A stretch of DNA of 64,000 bases from Streptomyces kanamyceticus (GTDB lineage: Bacteria > Actinomycetota > Actinomycetes > Streptomycetales > Streptomycetaceae), in NCBI RefSeq assembly GCF_008704495.1, contig NZ_CP023699.1, positions 1 through 64,000 of the forward strand, in the 5' to 3' direction. Below the pieces are notes generated by a model, which made no database searches, was not told the DNA's origin, and saw nothing but the letters and a program-made list of their open reading frames with translations. Positions 47,119-56,335 of this stretch are shown piece by piece (within the stretch, counting starts at the first letter, position 1; every line of letters begins with the position of its first letter). The position numbers and the translations under genes are program-made.

Positions 47119-49064
47119 TCAGGCCGTGGCGTCGCAGTTGCCTGCGGCGCACCGGTCGAGCCAGGCGTCGAAGTCGGCGTCGTAGCGGTTGCCGATGGTG
47201 CTGGTGAGCAGGGTGCGCGCGGCGTCCCACTCACCGGCGCGGTAGTGGCCGAGGAGCGTGGTCACGTCCTGCGGGTGGGACTGGAGCAGGTAGCGGACCG
47301 CGAGGTAGCCCCACGGGTAGGTGCGGGTGGTGTTGGTGTTCTCGTAGGTGGTGTCGAAGAGCGTGCTGAGCTTGTACGTCTTCTTTCCCGCCTCGGCGAT
47401 GGCGTTGTCGTAGGTGACGCCCCGGTAGGAGTAGGAGATGTACTCGGCGAAGCCCTCGACCCACATGACGGTCGGCGTGGTCTGCCCGGCCGCGAAGTCG
47501 CCGTACATGTTGAAGCGGCCGTCGAGGTAGTGCGTGTACTCGTGGTTGAGGTTCCAGATCTGGAAGGAGCCGTCCTGCTTGGGCTGCTCGTAGGCGATGA
47601 AGCGCGGGAGGTTCCCTTCCTTGGCCGGGTCGCCCTCCAGGTACATGCCGCCGTTGTTGGTGTCGATGCCGAAGACGACCCCGGCGTAGGTCTGGTAGTC
47701 GTCGCTGGAGTTGAAGGCGACGACTTCGAGCTGGGTGTTCTTGTCGTCCTTGACCGGCCCGTTGTCCTTGACCACGTTGTGGAAGAAGGCGTCCTGCTTG
47801 CTCAGGCTGTCGCAGGAGGCCGCCAGTTCCTCGGCGGTGATCTCCTGGGCGGCGATCTTCAGGCTGTCGCTGCAGGTGTGCTTGACGGTGAGCACGGCGT
47901 CGCGCACGCGGTTCGCCAGGTCACAGGTGCCGTACTCGGCGCAGTTGGCCTTGTCGTAGGCGTCCGTCATCTCGGCCACGCCGACCCAGAGGCGGGCGGT
48001 GCGGCCGGTCATCTGGCTGCGGCCCAGGAGTTCCTTGGCCAGCGGGCCGACCGCGGGCTTGAGGTCCGCGTGCTGGAGGAAGCGGCCGAGTTCGCGCCCG
48101 GCGTTGTAGACGAGGTAGGACCGGTCGGTGCCGAGCAGGTCGTCGTGCTTGACCGCGAAGTCCCGAAGGATCGTGAGGTTGCTCTGGTCGGCCTTGACGG
48201 CGGCGAGGAACGCCGGGACCTGGTGGCCGCGGAAGTAGACCGTGAAGGTGCTGTTGACCGCCGCGACCATGCCCCAGAACTTGTCGTACGAGGCGTTGTA
48301 GTCGGTCAGCAGGCGCTTGGTCACGCTGAGGTAGCGGTCGTTCTCCTGGGCGCTGTCGATCAGGATGACGGCCTCGTTGAGGGTGTTGCCGTTGGCCTCG
48401 GTGACGTCGAAGGCGTGGGAGGAGGCGTAGAAGGCGTCGAGACCGCCCTGGATGGCGCTCTTGAGGGCGGGGCCGTAATCGCCGACCCCGTCAGGGTCGC
48501 CCCACTGCACGTAGTACCCGGCGCGCAGGTAGAGGACCACCTGTTCGGCCGACGTGCTGTTGTCACCGGGGTAGTTGGCCGCCGTGTCGCGCAGCGCGTT
48601 CGCCACGGTGACCATCTGCTCCTCGCGGAACAGCGCCTTGGCGTCCGGGCCCGTCACGGAGAACAGCGTGTTGATGCAATTGACCTCCACGCCCTTGATC
48701 TGCTCGACCAGGGCGGCGCCGGTCTTCGACGTGAAGTCGGAGACCCGGCACTCGGCGGCCTTGACCTTGCCCTCGCCCTTGCGGGTCTTGTCGGGGGTGG
48801 CCTGCAGCGGCGGGCGGTTCGCCACGTCCTTGTCCGGCTCGGCCTGGCGCTCCGCCTTGGCGGTGGCCGGGGTGGGAGTGGCGGGCATCGGCGCGGGGTC
48901 CGGGCCCGGCTTGCCCTGAGCGGCCTTCGCGGGCTGCGCTCCGGGGGTGGCACCGGTCGCCGCCGCCGGGCTCGCGGGGCGAGCAGGGCCAGGCCCAGGC
49001 AGGCGATCAGGGCGGTCACCAGGAATCTGGCGCGTTCTCTCAGTGCGGAGGATCTTGGTATCAA
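47119..49064 (-). CDS. Secreted M9-family collagenase (frameshifted in the signal peptide region)
   Basis: Zinc collagenase of about 648 residues when corrected. The peptidase site is NLNHEYTHYLDGRFN (HExxH) with the third ligand Glu in MWVEGFAEYISYSYRG. There are no PKD or collagen-binding C-terminal domains. The body of the gene is one open frame, but a signal peptide (SALRERARFLVTALIACLGL) lies in another frame: adding one G to the GGGG run at 48976-48979 joins it to the ASPAAATG linker. With that change TTG 49064 has GGAGG at ideal spacing. Without it the protein would lack an export signal. Confidence 0.88.
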
Positions 49065-49411
49065 GGCGGCCTCCAGGCCGGTCGCTGCCGTGCGAGGGCA
49101 CGGCAATGGGGGGTAACGGGCCATGGCGGATGGGTGGCGGCGCCACCCATGTCATGCACACGTTCGATGTGTGACATGTACCATTGCACACGTCACATGG
49201 CTTGAACAGGCTCCGGAAATAAGGGAGTTGAGATTTTCCGTTCAGTCACGGTTCAACCGCAGGTCAGCCGCTTCTCGGCAGGCCAGGGGGCGGGCGACCG
49301 GTGACGGGACGACGCGGAGGCTCAGCGCCAACTCACGCGCAAAACATCCCAATAAGAGCGATAAAGTGTCACGTCAACCCTCGTCCCCCTGTGACACCCA
49401 GGAGAACATCT
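49065..49411. promoter_or_regulatory. Gap with repeated TGCACACGT sites
   Basis: This 347-bp gap separates the collagenase from the heptad-repeat gene. TGCACACGT occurs at 49155-49163 and 49185-49193 (30 bp, three helical turns). Inverted GTGTG/GTCACA elements lie between and beside them, an arrangement suited to cooperative regulator binding upstream of the collagenase. No gene or RNA is evident in the rest. Confidence 0.45.
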
Positions 49412-50566
49412 GTGACCGTAGCCATCGCCCCGACCGAGGAAGCCACCGCCCCCACCGAGGAGGTCGCCGTCCCCACCGAGGAGACCAGCGTCCCCGCCGA
49501 GGAGACCGCCGCCCCGGCAGCCGAGGCCGGGACGGCGGACCTGGTGGCCGAGGACGCCCGCGTCTTCGGGGCCTACGCGCGGACCGGCGGCTGGACCTTC
49601 GCCCTCAAGGTGGCGCGCAGTGTGCGCCCCGGTGGACAGAGCTCCGGCGAGACGCCGAAGGTCTCGGCCAAGGAGTTCAGCGAGCTCGCGGGATGCTCGG
49701 CCGACCGCGTCATGCGCTACTACAAGGCCTGGGACAAGGCCGCCGACGACGGTCTCGTGCCGCACTTCGAGGTCCTCGAGCCCGGCCAGGACATCGAACT
49801 CCCGGACGCCGACGTCTGGTTGTCGTACTACGCGTCGCGCTCCAGCGCGAGCACCCCGCGCGGCGAGGCGATCTCGGAGGCCGCCGAGGCCGAGGGCATC
49901 CGCCCCACCAAGGCCCTGGAGGTCGCCGAGAACCCGACCGCGCTGCGCGCCGCGATCCTCGCCGACCCCGGCACCGCGGAGGCCGCGCGCAAGGCGCTGA
50001 TGGACCGCATCGAGGAGGACCCGGCACTCCGTACCGAACTGGTCCGCGACATCGTGCGCACCGACGACCTCAAGAAGGCCGTGAGCGCCGAGGCGAAGGC
50101 GGGCGACCGCGTCGACTACGTCCGTCAGATCGTGGAGAAGGGCCAGGTCAAGACGCCCGCGGGGCAGATGATCGACGCATCGCCCGAGCTGCGCGAGGAG
50201 GCCGAGCGGCACCTGTCCCTCATCGACGAGCTCGACGACGGCGAGGAGTCGGGCGAGTGGGCCCGCGAGGCGTACGACACGGTCCGTGACCTGGTCGCCC
50301 AGACCGTCCAGAGCGACCCGCAGCTGCGGGTGCAGGAGCGGCGCGCGAAGTTCTACAGCAGTCTGCAGAAGGCGACGAAGGTCTTCGAGGAGCTGACCTT
50401 CGACGACGTCGACGACATCGACGACATCTACGAGGACGACATGGTCAAGCGCCTCGAAGACCTCCAGCAGGCGATCGGCGCGTGCATCACGGCACTCCAG
50501 ACGGCGACGGTCCCGCCCGTGGCGGACACCGCGCCGCGGGACAGCTCCACGGAGACCGCTTCCTGA
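49412..50566 (+). CDS. Hypothetical HTH-containing protein with N-terminal heptad repeats
   Basis: A 384-residue acidic protein that I do not recognise by function. Residues 6-40 are five imperfect seven-residue repeats of the form (A/V)P(T/A)EExx. Residues about 84-110 (VSAKEFSELAGCSADRVMRY) look like a helix-turn-helix. The rest is helical and charged, ending with an Asp-rich block DDVDDIDDIYEDD. No signal peptide or membrane helix, so it may be a DNA-binding or nucleoid-associated regulator. Start GTG 49412 has AGGAGA. A 10-bp tandem duplication spans the stop codon. Confidence 0.75.
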   Translation: MTVAIAPTEEATAPTEEVAVPTEETSVPAEETAAPAAEAGTADLVAEDARVFGAYARTGGWTFALKVARSVRPGGQSSGETPKVSAKEFSELAGCSADRVMRYYKAWDKAADDGLVPHFEVLEPGQDIELPDADVWLSYYASRSSASTPRGEAISEAAEAEGIRPTKALEVAENPTALRAAILADPGTAEAARKALMDRIEEDPALRTELVRDIVRTDDLKKAVSAEAKAGDRVDYVRQIVEKGQVKTPAGQMIDASPELREEAERHLSLIDELDDGEESGEWAREAYDTVRDLVAQTVQSDPQLRVQERRAKFYSSLQKATKVFEELTFDDVDDIDDIYEDDMVKRLEDLQQAIGACITALQTATVPPVADTAPRDSSTETAS

Positions 50567-50582
50567 GTCCCGCTGAGTCCCG
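50563..50582. repeat. 10-bp tandem duplication over a stop codon
   Basis: CTGAGTCCCG occurs twice head to tail; the first copy contains the TGA of the preceding gene. Confidence 0.85.
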
Positions 50583-50743
50583 CCTCCGAGTCATCCCGTA
50601 CGACCCGAGGTTGATCACGGCCCCGTCCGTAGCACTCAAGTCGTACGCGATGACCAATATGGGGACGGATTCGTCCACCCGGGCCCAGCTCGTAGCTTCT
50701 TGATCACGTCATCGGGACGACACGATCGAGAGGCTTCCGGTAC

Positions 50744-51772
50744 ATGTACGTGAAGGCATTCGCACCCGAGTACCAGGGCGAGTTGGGCTCGGAGCTGAGT
50801 GTGAACTCGTCCTACGAGGACGTCCTGCGAACGGCGGGCCGCGCGCTCGACCGCGCGGGCGGCGCGGCCGAACGGGCCCGTGCCGCCCTCGCGGTGGCCG
50901 AGGCGAACCGGCGGCTCGGCCGGGTGGACGACGCGGGCGCCGCCTGGCGGCAGAGCTACCGCAGCGCGCGGAGCGCGGGAGACGCGGGGGCCATGTCGTG
51001 GGCCCTGTGGAGCGGCGGCACCCTCGCCCGGCAGTGCGGCGCGCTGCCGCTCGCCCGGCGGCTGCTCGCCCGCTCCGTGGAGCTGGCCGCGGGCAGCGGC
51101 GACCGGCTCGCGCACGGCTACGCGCTCGCGGGCCTCGCGGAGACGGGACGCATCCAGGGCGACTACGCCGCGGTCGCCGCGCTCCACGAGGAGCTGCTCG
51201 AACAGGGGCGTGCGCACGGCGAGGCCAGGCACATGGTGTGGGCGATGACCGGCATAGCGCAGATGCGCCGCAACACCGGCGACCACGCCAAGGCCCTCGA
51301 ACTGTTCGAGGAGTCCGTGCGGATCGCCACCGACGCGGACGACGCGCGGGGGCGCGCCTGGTCGCTGCGGGGCGTGGCCGACGTCCTCTCCCTGCGCGGC
51401 GAACCCGACCGCGCCCTCGACCTGCTGTCCGAGGCCGAGGAGGTCTGCCGCGCCATGGATCTGGCGAGCGCGCTCGCCTACAACCACAAGATGCGGGGCA
51501 ACGTCCTCTACCGCGACGGGCGTTGGGCGGCGGCCCGCGAGATCTACGCCGTGGCCCTCGCGGAGTTCACGGACATGCGCGAACCGCGCGGCGCCGCCCT
51601 GTCCCGGCTCGGGCTCGCCAAGTGCCGCGCGCGGCTCGGCCGCGACCGCGCGGCCACGCTCGCCGAACTGGCCGCCCTGGAAGCCGACTTCGCCCGCATG
51701 GGGCTGCGGCACGCCCGTAACATGGCCGTCGCCTTCCGTGCCGAGTTGACCGAGCCCGCGCTCAGCCCGTGA
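50744..51772 (+). CDS. TPR-repeat protein
   Basis: A 342-residue soluble protein composed of helical repeats (for example HGYALAGLAETGRIQGDYAA and RNTGDHAKALELFEESVRIA). It resembles the TPR half of SARP or XRE regulators but has no DNA-binding domain. Start ATG 50744 has AGAGG nine bases upstream. It probably mediates protein-protein contacts. The stop overlaps the convergent PPOX gene by 11 nt. Confidence 0.8.
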   Translation: MYVKAFAPEYQGELGSELSVNSSYEDVLRTAGRALDRAGGAAERARAALAVAEANRRLGRVDDAGAAWRQSYRSARSAGDAGAMSWALWSGGTLARQCGALPLARRLLARSVELAAGSGDRLAHGYALAGLAETGRIQGDYAAVAALHEELLEQGRAHGEARHMVWAMTGIAQMRRNTGDHAKALELFEESVRIATDADDARGRAWSLRGVADVLSLRGEPDRALDLLSEAEEVCRAMDLASALAYNHKMRGNVLYRDGRWAAAREIYAVALAEFTDMREPRGAALSRLGLAKCRARLGRDRAATLAELAALEADFARMGLRHARNMAVAFRAELTEPALSP

Positions 51773-52148
51773 GCGTGATGCGGATGCCCACCGTGCCGTC
51801 GAGGCCGCGGCGGATCCTGCTGCCGAGCAGCGTGAAGAAGCCGACGACGTGGTACTTGCGCGTGATGAGCGTGCGGTAGCGCGCGGTCACGTCCTGCGGC
51901 ACGATCTCGGCGGTGGCGGGTACCTGCTCCCCCGTCGGATTGCCGCGCAGATCGCACGGGCCCACCATGACGTCGGCGCGGCGCCTGATCCGCTTGACCT
52001 TCCACGAGTCGGCGACCGTCCAGATGCCGAGCGCCTCACCGTCCCTGACGACCCAGACCGGGCTCGGCACCAGGGTGCCGTCCTTCCGGTAGCTGCTGAC
52101 CAGCAGGTACTTTCCCGTGCTGAGCCGGGTGACCAGTTCGTCGTCCAT
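51762..52148 (-). CDS. PPOX-class, probably F420-dependent, oxidoreductase
   Basis: A 128-residue split-barrel flavin/deazaflavin protein. It carries GKYLLVSSYRKDGTLVPSPV and VADSWKVKRIRRRADVMVGP, matching the short F420-dependent PPOX group common in actinobacteria. It would act as a small homodimer. The substrate is unknown. Start ATG 52148. Confidence 0.85.
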   Translation of the reverse strand: MDDELVTRLSTGKYLLVSSYRKDGTLVPSPVWVVRDGEALGIWTVADSWKVKRIRRRADVMVGPCDLRGNPTGEQVPATAEIVPQDVTARYRTLITRKYHVVGFFTLLGSRIRRGLDGTVGIRITLTG

Positions 52149-52238
52149 GCCGGGAGTCTAGGCGGGGAGTTCAGGCCGCAGGCCCCGCGACCTCCGCCCG
52201 GCCCGCACCGACCGCACCGCCCGCCCGGCCACCACCTC

Positions 52239-52259
52239 GTAACCGCTTATATTAGTTAC
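52239..52259. promoter_or_regulatory. GTAAC/GTTAC inverted repeat at the CGNR gene start
   Basis: The arms GTAAC (52239-52243) and GTTAC (52255-52259) abut the ATG and enclose an AT-rich CTTATATTA core. No Shine-Dalgarno is present, so the mRNA may be leaderless and the site an operator. Confidence 0.55.
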
Positions 52260-52862
52260 ATGGAACCGCCCGCGTCCCCCGGCATCCCGATGCGCTCCTT
52301 CAGCGGATCGACCTACCGGTTCGACCCGGGCGCGCTCTGTCTGGAGCTGCTGACCACCGGAGGTCCCGGCGAGTTCCGGCGGTTCGAGGTGCTGCACGCG
52401 CCCGCCGACCTGCTGGCCTGGGCGGAGCGCTCGCGGCTGACGCCGACGCCCGCGCTGCGGGTCGTCGATGCGCAGGTGGCCGACGCGCGGCGCCTGCGGG
52501 ACGCGCTGTTCCAGGTGGCCACCGCCCGCGCCCTCGACGAGCCCGCGCCCTCCGAGGACATCGCCGTCCTCAACGAGGCGGCCGCCCGCCCGCCCCTGAC
52601 GCCCGTCATCGACCCCGACGGCATGCGCGGCTGGGCCGGGACCGCCGACGGCACCCGGCTCCTCGCCACCGTCGCCCATGACGCCGTGGAGCTGCTGACG
52701 GGCCCGTACGCGCACCGGATCCGGACGTGCGCCGCCGACAACTGCGCCCTGCTGTACGTCGACACCTCGCGCCCCGGCCGCCGCCGCTGGTGCTCGATGG
52801 AGCACTGCGGCAACCGCCACAAGGTACGCACCCTGCGGGCGCGCCGCGCCGAGGAGGGGTGA
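52260..52862 (+). CDS. CGNR zinc-finger (ABATE-domain) regulator
   Basis: A 200-residue protein with an N-terminal ABATE ligand-binding-like domain and a C-terminal CGNR zinc finger: RTCAADNCALLYVDTSRPGR, RRWCSMEHCGNRHKVRTL (four Cys ligands plus the CGNR signature). Such proteins are stress-responsive regulators. ATG 52260 directly follows an inverted repeat and has no ribosome binding site, so it may be leaderless. Confidence 0.9.
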   Translation: MEPPASPGIPMRSFSGSTYRFDPGALCLELLTTGGPGEFRRFEVLHAPADLLAWAERSRLTPTPALRVVDAQVADARRLRDALFQVATARALDEPAPSEDIAVLNEAAARPPLTPVIDPDGMRGWAGTADGTRLLATVAHDAVELLTGPYAHRIRTCAADNCALLYVDTSRPGRRRWCSMEHCGNRHKVRTLRARRAEEG

Positions 52863-52904
52863 GGGCCGCGGGGCGCTCCGGGGCGGCTCGCATCGCCTCG
52901 GTAC

Positions 52905-52924
52905 CTTCAAGTGTTTCCTTGAAG
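52905..52924. promoter_or_regulatory. MerR-type operator
   Basis: CTTCAAG-TGTTTC-CTTGAAG, a perfect 7-bp inverted repeat with 6-nt centre, lies 50 bp upstream of the MerR gene. Such ACTTCAAG/CTTGAAGT dyads are typical of MerR-family promoters. Confidence 0.75.
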
Positions 52925-52973
52925 TAGCCGAGCCGTGGGGGCTTCCCCCGCCATGCCTGTGAAGGGGCCGCCC

Positions 52974-53711
52974 ATGAGCCGTCAGGAGAGCCGTGGAGAG
53001 GAACCCAGGGGACTGCGCCCGGTCGATCTGGCGCGGGCCGCGGGCATCTCGACCCAGCAGATCCGCAACTACGCCGACGCCGGAATCCTGCCGCCCGCGC
53101 CCCGCTCCCCCGCCGGATACCGCAGGTTCGACGCCCGGCACCGGCAGGCCCTGCTCACCTACCGGGCACTGATCCGCGGCTACGGCCCCGGGCCCGCGCA
53201 GGGGATCATGCGGGCCGTGCACGAGGGCGAGGTACCGCGCGCACTCGCCCTCGTCGACGCCGGACACGCCGAGCTGCACGGACAGCGAGGCGCCCTGCGG
53301 ACCACTGGTGAAGCCCTGGAAGCCGTCGCGGACGAGGGCCCCGGCGCACCGGCCCCACCGCGCTCACGGCTGCGCGTCGGAGAGGTCGCCGCGCACTTGG
53401 GCCTGCGCACCTCGACCCTGCGCGTGTGGGAGGCGGCAGGACTCCTGGTTCCGACCCGCGACCCGGTCACGCACTACCGCTCCTACCTGCCCGCCGACGT
53501 CCGCGACGCGCGCGTGATCAACATGCTCCGGCAGAGCCACTATCCGCTGCCGCAGATCCGCCCGGTCCTCGACGAGCTGCGCCACAGCGGTGGCGTCGAG
53601 GCGCTCCGCACGGCCGTGGCGCGCCGCGCGGAGGCGCTTGACCAGCGCACGCGGGCGATGCTGGAGGGGGCGGGCAGGCTGCACGAGTACCTCGCGGATG
53701 GGGTGGAGTGA
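52974..53711 (+). CDS. MerR-family regulator with two HTH domains (TioE type)
   Basis: A 245-residue regulator with a MerR HTH at the N-terminus (LRPVDLARAAGISTQQIRNY, then LPPAPRSPAGYRRFDARH) and a second one in the middle (RVGEVAAHLGLRTSTLRVWE, then THYRSYLPADVRDARVIN). The duplicated layout is the TioE-type family of Streptomyces. Start ATG 52974 has AAGGGG; an upstream ATG (52935 frame) is less well placed. A clear MerR-type dyad lies upstream, suggesting autoregulation. The ligand is unknown. Confidence 0.88.
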   Translation: MSRQESRGEEPRGLRPVDLARAAGISTQQIRNYADAGILPPAPRSPAGYRRFDARHRQALLTYRALIRGYGPGPAQGIMRAVHEGEVPRALALVDAGHAELHGQRGALRTTGEALEAVADEGPGAPAPPRSRLRVGEVAAHLGLRTSTLRVWEAAGLLVPTRDPVTHYRSYLPADVRDARVINMLRQSHYPLPQIRPVLDELRHSGGVEALRTAVARRAEALDQRTRAMLEGAGRLHEYLADGVE

Positions 53712-53748
53712 TCCCGCGGCGGCGAGCCGGACCCGCGGCGGGCCTCGG

Positions 53749-54921
53749 CTACCGGGTGAGGCCCGCGCTCACTCCCCTGGTCAGCTCCAGCTGGCCGTCC
53801 TCAAGGTTCCACTTGCCCTTCTGATAGGCGTGGTTGCTCACCCAGAACACCATGATCTTGTCGCGGCGGAACTCCGCGACCGTCGCAAGGGACCAGTCGT
53901 TGCCCCCGTCGTGCCAGGCGACCCGGCCGTCGTCGGAGTCGATGACGACCCAGCCGTATCCATAGGACCCGTCGAGCTCGGGTACCCGCACATGCGGGGC
54001 GAACAGCTTCCGCTTCGCTGCTTCGGACAGGACAGTGTCACCCATGAGTGCGCGGTGCCAACGGAACATGTCCCGGGCGGTGGAGAGCATCCCGCCGTTG
54101 CCGCGCAGGTTCCAGGACGGCCCGTCGGGCGCCCACGGGTGGTCCATCGGCCGCCCCTGCGCGCGGCCGTTCCTGTCGTACTCGACGGCGACCCGCGCAC
54201 GGTCCCAGGAGGGCAGCACATAGCCGGTGCGGGTCATCCCGGCGGGCCGGAACAGGCGCTCCGCAAGGAAGTGTTCGTAGCGCAGGCCCGAGACCTTCTC
54301 GACAACGGCGGCGAGCACGCTGTAACCGACGTTCGAGTAATGGAACTCCTTGCCGGGCGCCGACCGCAGCCGGGCCTTCATCGCCCCGGCCAGCAACCCC
54401 GCGCGCGACAGCGGGTCGTAGTCGTCGCCGAGCGACTCCGGCAGGCCCGCCGTGTGCGTAAGGAGTTGGTGCAGGGTGATGCCGCGCTTGTCCTCGGGCA
54501 CGCGCCCGAGGTACGCGCCGATCCGGTCGCTCGTCCTGAGCCTGCCGTCCGTCTCAAGGCGCAGGACCGCGGCGGCGGTGAACTGTTTGGTGATCGACAT
54601 GATGTCGTACACGGTGTCGCAGGTCGCGGGCGTCTTCTTCGCACGGTCGGCGAGCCCGCGCCCCGCGCAGTGCCTGAGCTCGCCTCCCCGGGCGGCGGCC
54701 ACGGTGATGCCAGGCCCCTTGGGGAGCGTCTTGTCGAGGTAGCGGTCGACGGCCCGGTCGACCGGATCACGACGCACGTGCGCCTCTTTGCCGCCCGAGC
54801 ATCCGGTGACGACGAGCACGAGCAACAGCGCGAGGGGAACCGAGGCGGACCACGCGAGCCTCCCACAAGGCAGACAACAGATGTGCTGCCGAGGCTGACC
54901 GCCGCTGACGAGCTCGCTCAA
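53749..54921 (-). CDS. Beta-lactamase-family serine hydrolase, lipoprotein
   Basis: Class C beta-lactamase/DD-peptidase-like hydrolase. The catalytic set is MSITKQF (Ser-x-x-Lys), HYSNVGYS (Tyr-Ser-Asn) and WHDGGND (HxG-like). A hydrophobic segment with lipobox LALLLVLVVTGC marks an exported lipoprotein of about 340 mature residues. The start is unresolved: TTG 54921 is used, leaving an unusually long n-region; no good ribosome binding site is in frame, and a sequence error nearby is possible. Probably acts on peptidoglycan peptides or esters. Confidence 0.82.
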   Translation of the reverse strand: MSELVSGGQPRQHICCLPCGRLAWSASVPLALLLVLVVTGCSGGKEAHVRRDPVDRAVDRYLDKTLPKGPGITVAAARGGELRHCAGRGLADRAKKTPATCDTVYDIMSITKQFTAAAVLRLETDGRLRTSDRIGAYLGRVPEDKRGITLHQLLTHTAGLPESLGDDYDPLSRAGLLAGAMKARLRSAPGKEFHYSNVGYSVLAAVVEKVSGLRYEHFLAERLFRPAGMTRTGYVLPSWDRARVAVEYDRNGRAQGRPMDHPWAPDGPSWNLRGNGGMLSTARDMFRWHRALMGDTVLSEAAKRKLFAPHVRVPELDGSYGYGWVVIDSDDGRVAWHDGGNDWSLATVAEFRRDKIMVFWVSNHAYQKGKWNLEDGQLELTRGVSAGLTR

Positions 54922-54997
54922 CGGATGAGCTGTTCGAGCTTGTGCGAGTTTCCGTACGCGCAGGTCAGCGGGGTGCGCCGGAATCGGAGGGACCCAC

Positions 54998-55450
54998 ATG
55001 ACGCCACCGCCCGTGCCGGAAGGCGCCGCCGGAGAGGCCGCGTTCATGGCCGAGCTGCGCCGCCTCAAGGCCTGGTCGGGCCTGAGCTACCGGGAGTTGG
55101 AACGCGCGGCGGCCACCGCGGGCGAGGTGCTGCCGTACTCGACGGCGGCGACCATGCTCGGCCGGGACCGGCTGCCCCGCAAGGCCCTCCTCGTCGCGTT
55201 CGTCGTCGCGTGCGGTCTCGACGCCGACGACACCCGGCAGTGGGTGGCCGCCCGCAGGGAACTCGCGGTGGGCGCCCCCGTCGTTCGTGTCGCGGTGCGG
55301 CCCGCGCGCCGACGCGGACCCCGCCTGCGGCTCGCGGTCGTCGGCGTCGCCGCGGCCTTCGCCGTGCTCATCGGCGCGGGCGCGGCGACGCTCGGCACGA
55401 CGACCGTGGAGGAGGAGCGGACGGCGGTGTCCGTGCGGGCGCAGCCCTGA
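54998..55450 (+). CDS. HTH-like protein with C-terminal membrane helix
   Basis: A 150-residue protein. Residues about 15-90 resemble a degenerate XRE HTH common in Streptomyces (FMAELRRLKAWSGLSYRELE, then YSTAATMLGRDRLPRKALLV). A single membrane helix follows at about 112-132 (LRLAVVGVAAAFAVLIGAGA). Start ATG 54998 has GGAGG. Possibly a membrane-tethered regulator. It is divergent from the serine hydrolase. Confidence 0.78.
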   Translation: MTPPPVPEGAAGEAAFMAELRRLKAWSGLSYRELERAAATAGEVLPYSTAATMLGRDRLPRKALLVAFVVACGLDADDTRQWVAARRELAVGAPVVRVAVRPARRRGPRLRLAVVGVAAAFAVLIGAGAATLGTTTVEEERTAVSVRAQP

Positions 55451-55498
55451 CCTCCCCAACATTCCCGACCGAGCCGAGCCGAGCCGCCCCAAGGTTGC

Positions 55499-56185
55499 CT
55501 ACGCCCGGTCCGCCTCACGCGGTCCGTACAGCGCGCACTCCGCGCCCGACAGGAGCGCCCAGTAGCGGTCGCCGTACGACCAGTGCCACCACTCCGTGGG
55601 GTAGTTGACCAGGCCCGCCGCGGTCAGCGCGGTGCCGAGGATGTCTCGGTGGGCCCGCGCCTCGGGGCCGATGTCGGCCGCGGCCGTGTAGCAGGCGCCC
55701 TCGCTCTCCTCCGGGTCGGCGTTCATCCGGGTGCCCAGGTCGAGTTCGCGTCCTTCGGCGTCGGCGAGCGTCAGGTCAACGGCGGCTCCGGCGCTGTGCG
55801 GGGCGATGTCGGGCGGGGAGACGTAGCGGCTTGCCGACGCGTGGATCTCCGCGGCGGACCAGTGGGGATGGAGGGCCCGGAGCTGCTCCGCGTACTCCTC
55901 GAAGTACGCGCGTTGCAGCGAAGGCGGCCGGTAGCCCTCCACGAAGAGCAGCCGCAGGCCGTCGGGGAGCAGCTTCTCCGCGCGTTCGAGGCGCCGCACC
56001 ACACCCTCGCGCAGCAGCGCGAACGCGGCCTCGGCGCCTTCCTGTTGACGTGCGTCGACCAGCAGCGAGCTGTCTTCGCGTACGTCGAGAAGGCGCTCCC
56101 CGCACTCGCGTACGGGGACGTCGGCGACCCTCGGGTCCGCCATCAGGACGATGTCACTCGTGTTCATGTTCGTATGGGTGCTCAT
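55499..56185 (-). CDS. D-Ala-D-Ala dipeptidase-like (VanX/DdpX family)
   Basis: A 228-residue zinc dipeptidase. Metal and catalytic residues: H130-SAGAAVD137 (SxHxxGxAxD-like block) and the Glu/His pair of YPTEWWHWSYGD. FVEGYRPPSLQRAYFEEY is the substrate-side Arg motif. Start ATG 56185 is preferred; the frame opens further upstream (TTG 56284). It may recycle D-Ala-D-Ala or contribute to glycopeptide tolerance; no vanHA genes accompany it. It is divergent from an LCP gene, another cell-wall function. Confidence 0.9.
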   Translation of the reverse strand: MSTHTNMNTSDIVLMADPRVADVPVRECGERLLDVREDSSLLVDARQQEGAEAAFALLREGVVRRLERAEKLLPDGLRLLFVEGYRPPSLQRAYFEEYAEQLRALHPHWSAAEIHASASRYVSPPDIAPHSAGAAVDLTLADAEGRELDLGTRMNADPEESEGACYTAAADIGPEARAHRDILGTALTAAGLVNYPTEWWHWSYGDRYWALLSGAECALYGPREADRA

Positions 56186-56335
56186 GGAAAGATCATCCCT
56201 GCGACGGGCGGGCCACGGGGCGGACACCGGCGCCTGGCGCGTCAACGCGGGGAATCGGCCCGGCGGCGGCCTAGCCTGCCGCAAAGGATCTCACCTGCCC
56301 CAGGGAGGTCACTTGTCCCGCACAGGGAGGCATCC

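Noticed and set aside
54922-55068. Longer start for the serine hydrolase
   Set aside because: It would overlap the divergent HTH gene and place over 80 residues before the lipobox.
55445-55500. GAGCC repeats after the HTH-membrane gene as a further stop-codon duplication
   Set aside because: They begin more than 20 bp after the stop and are very short, so they were not counted.
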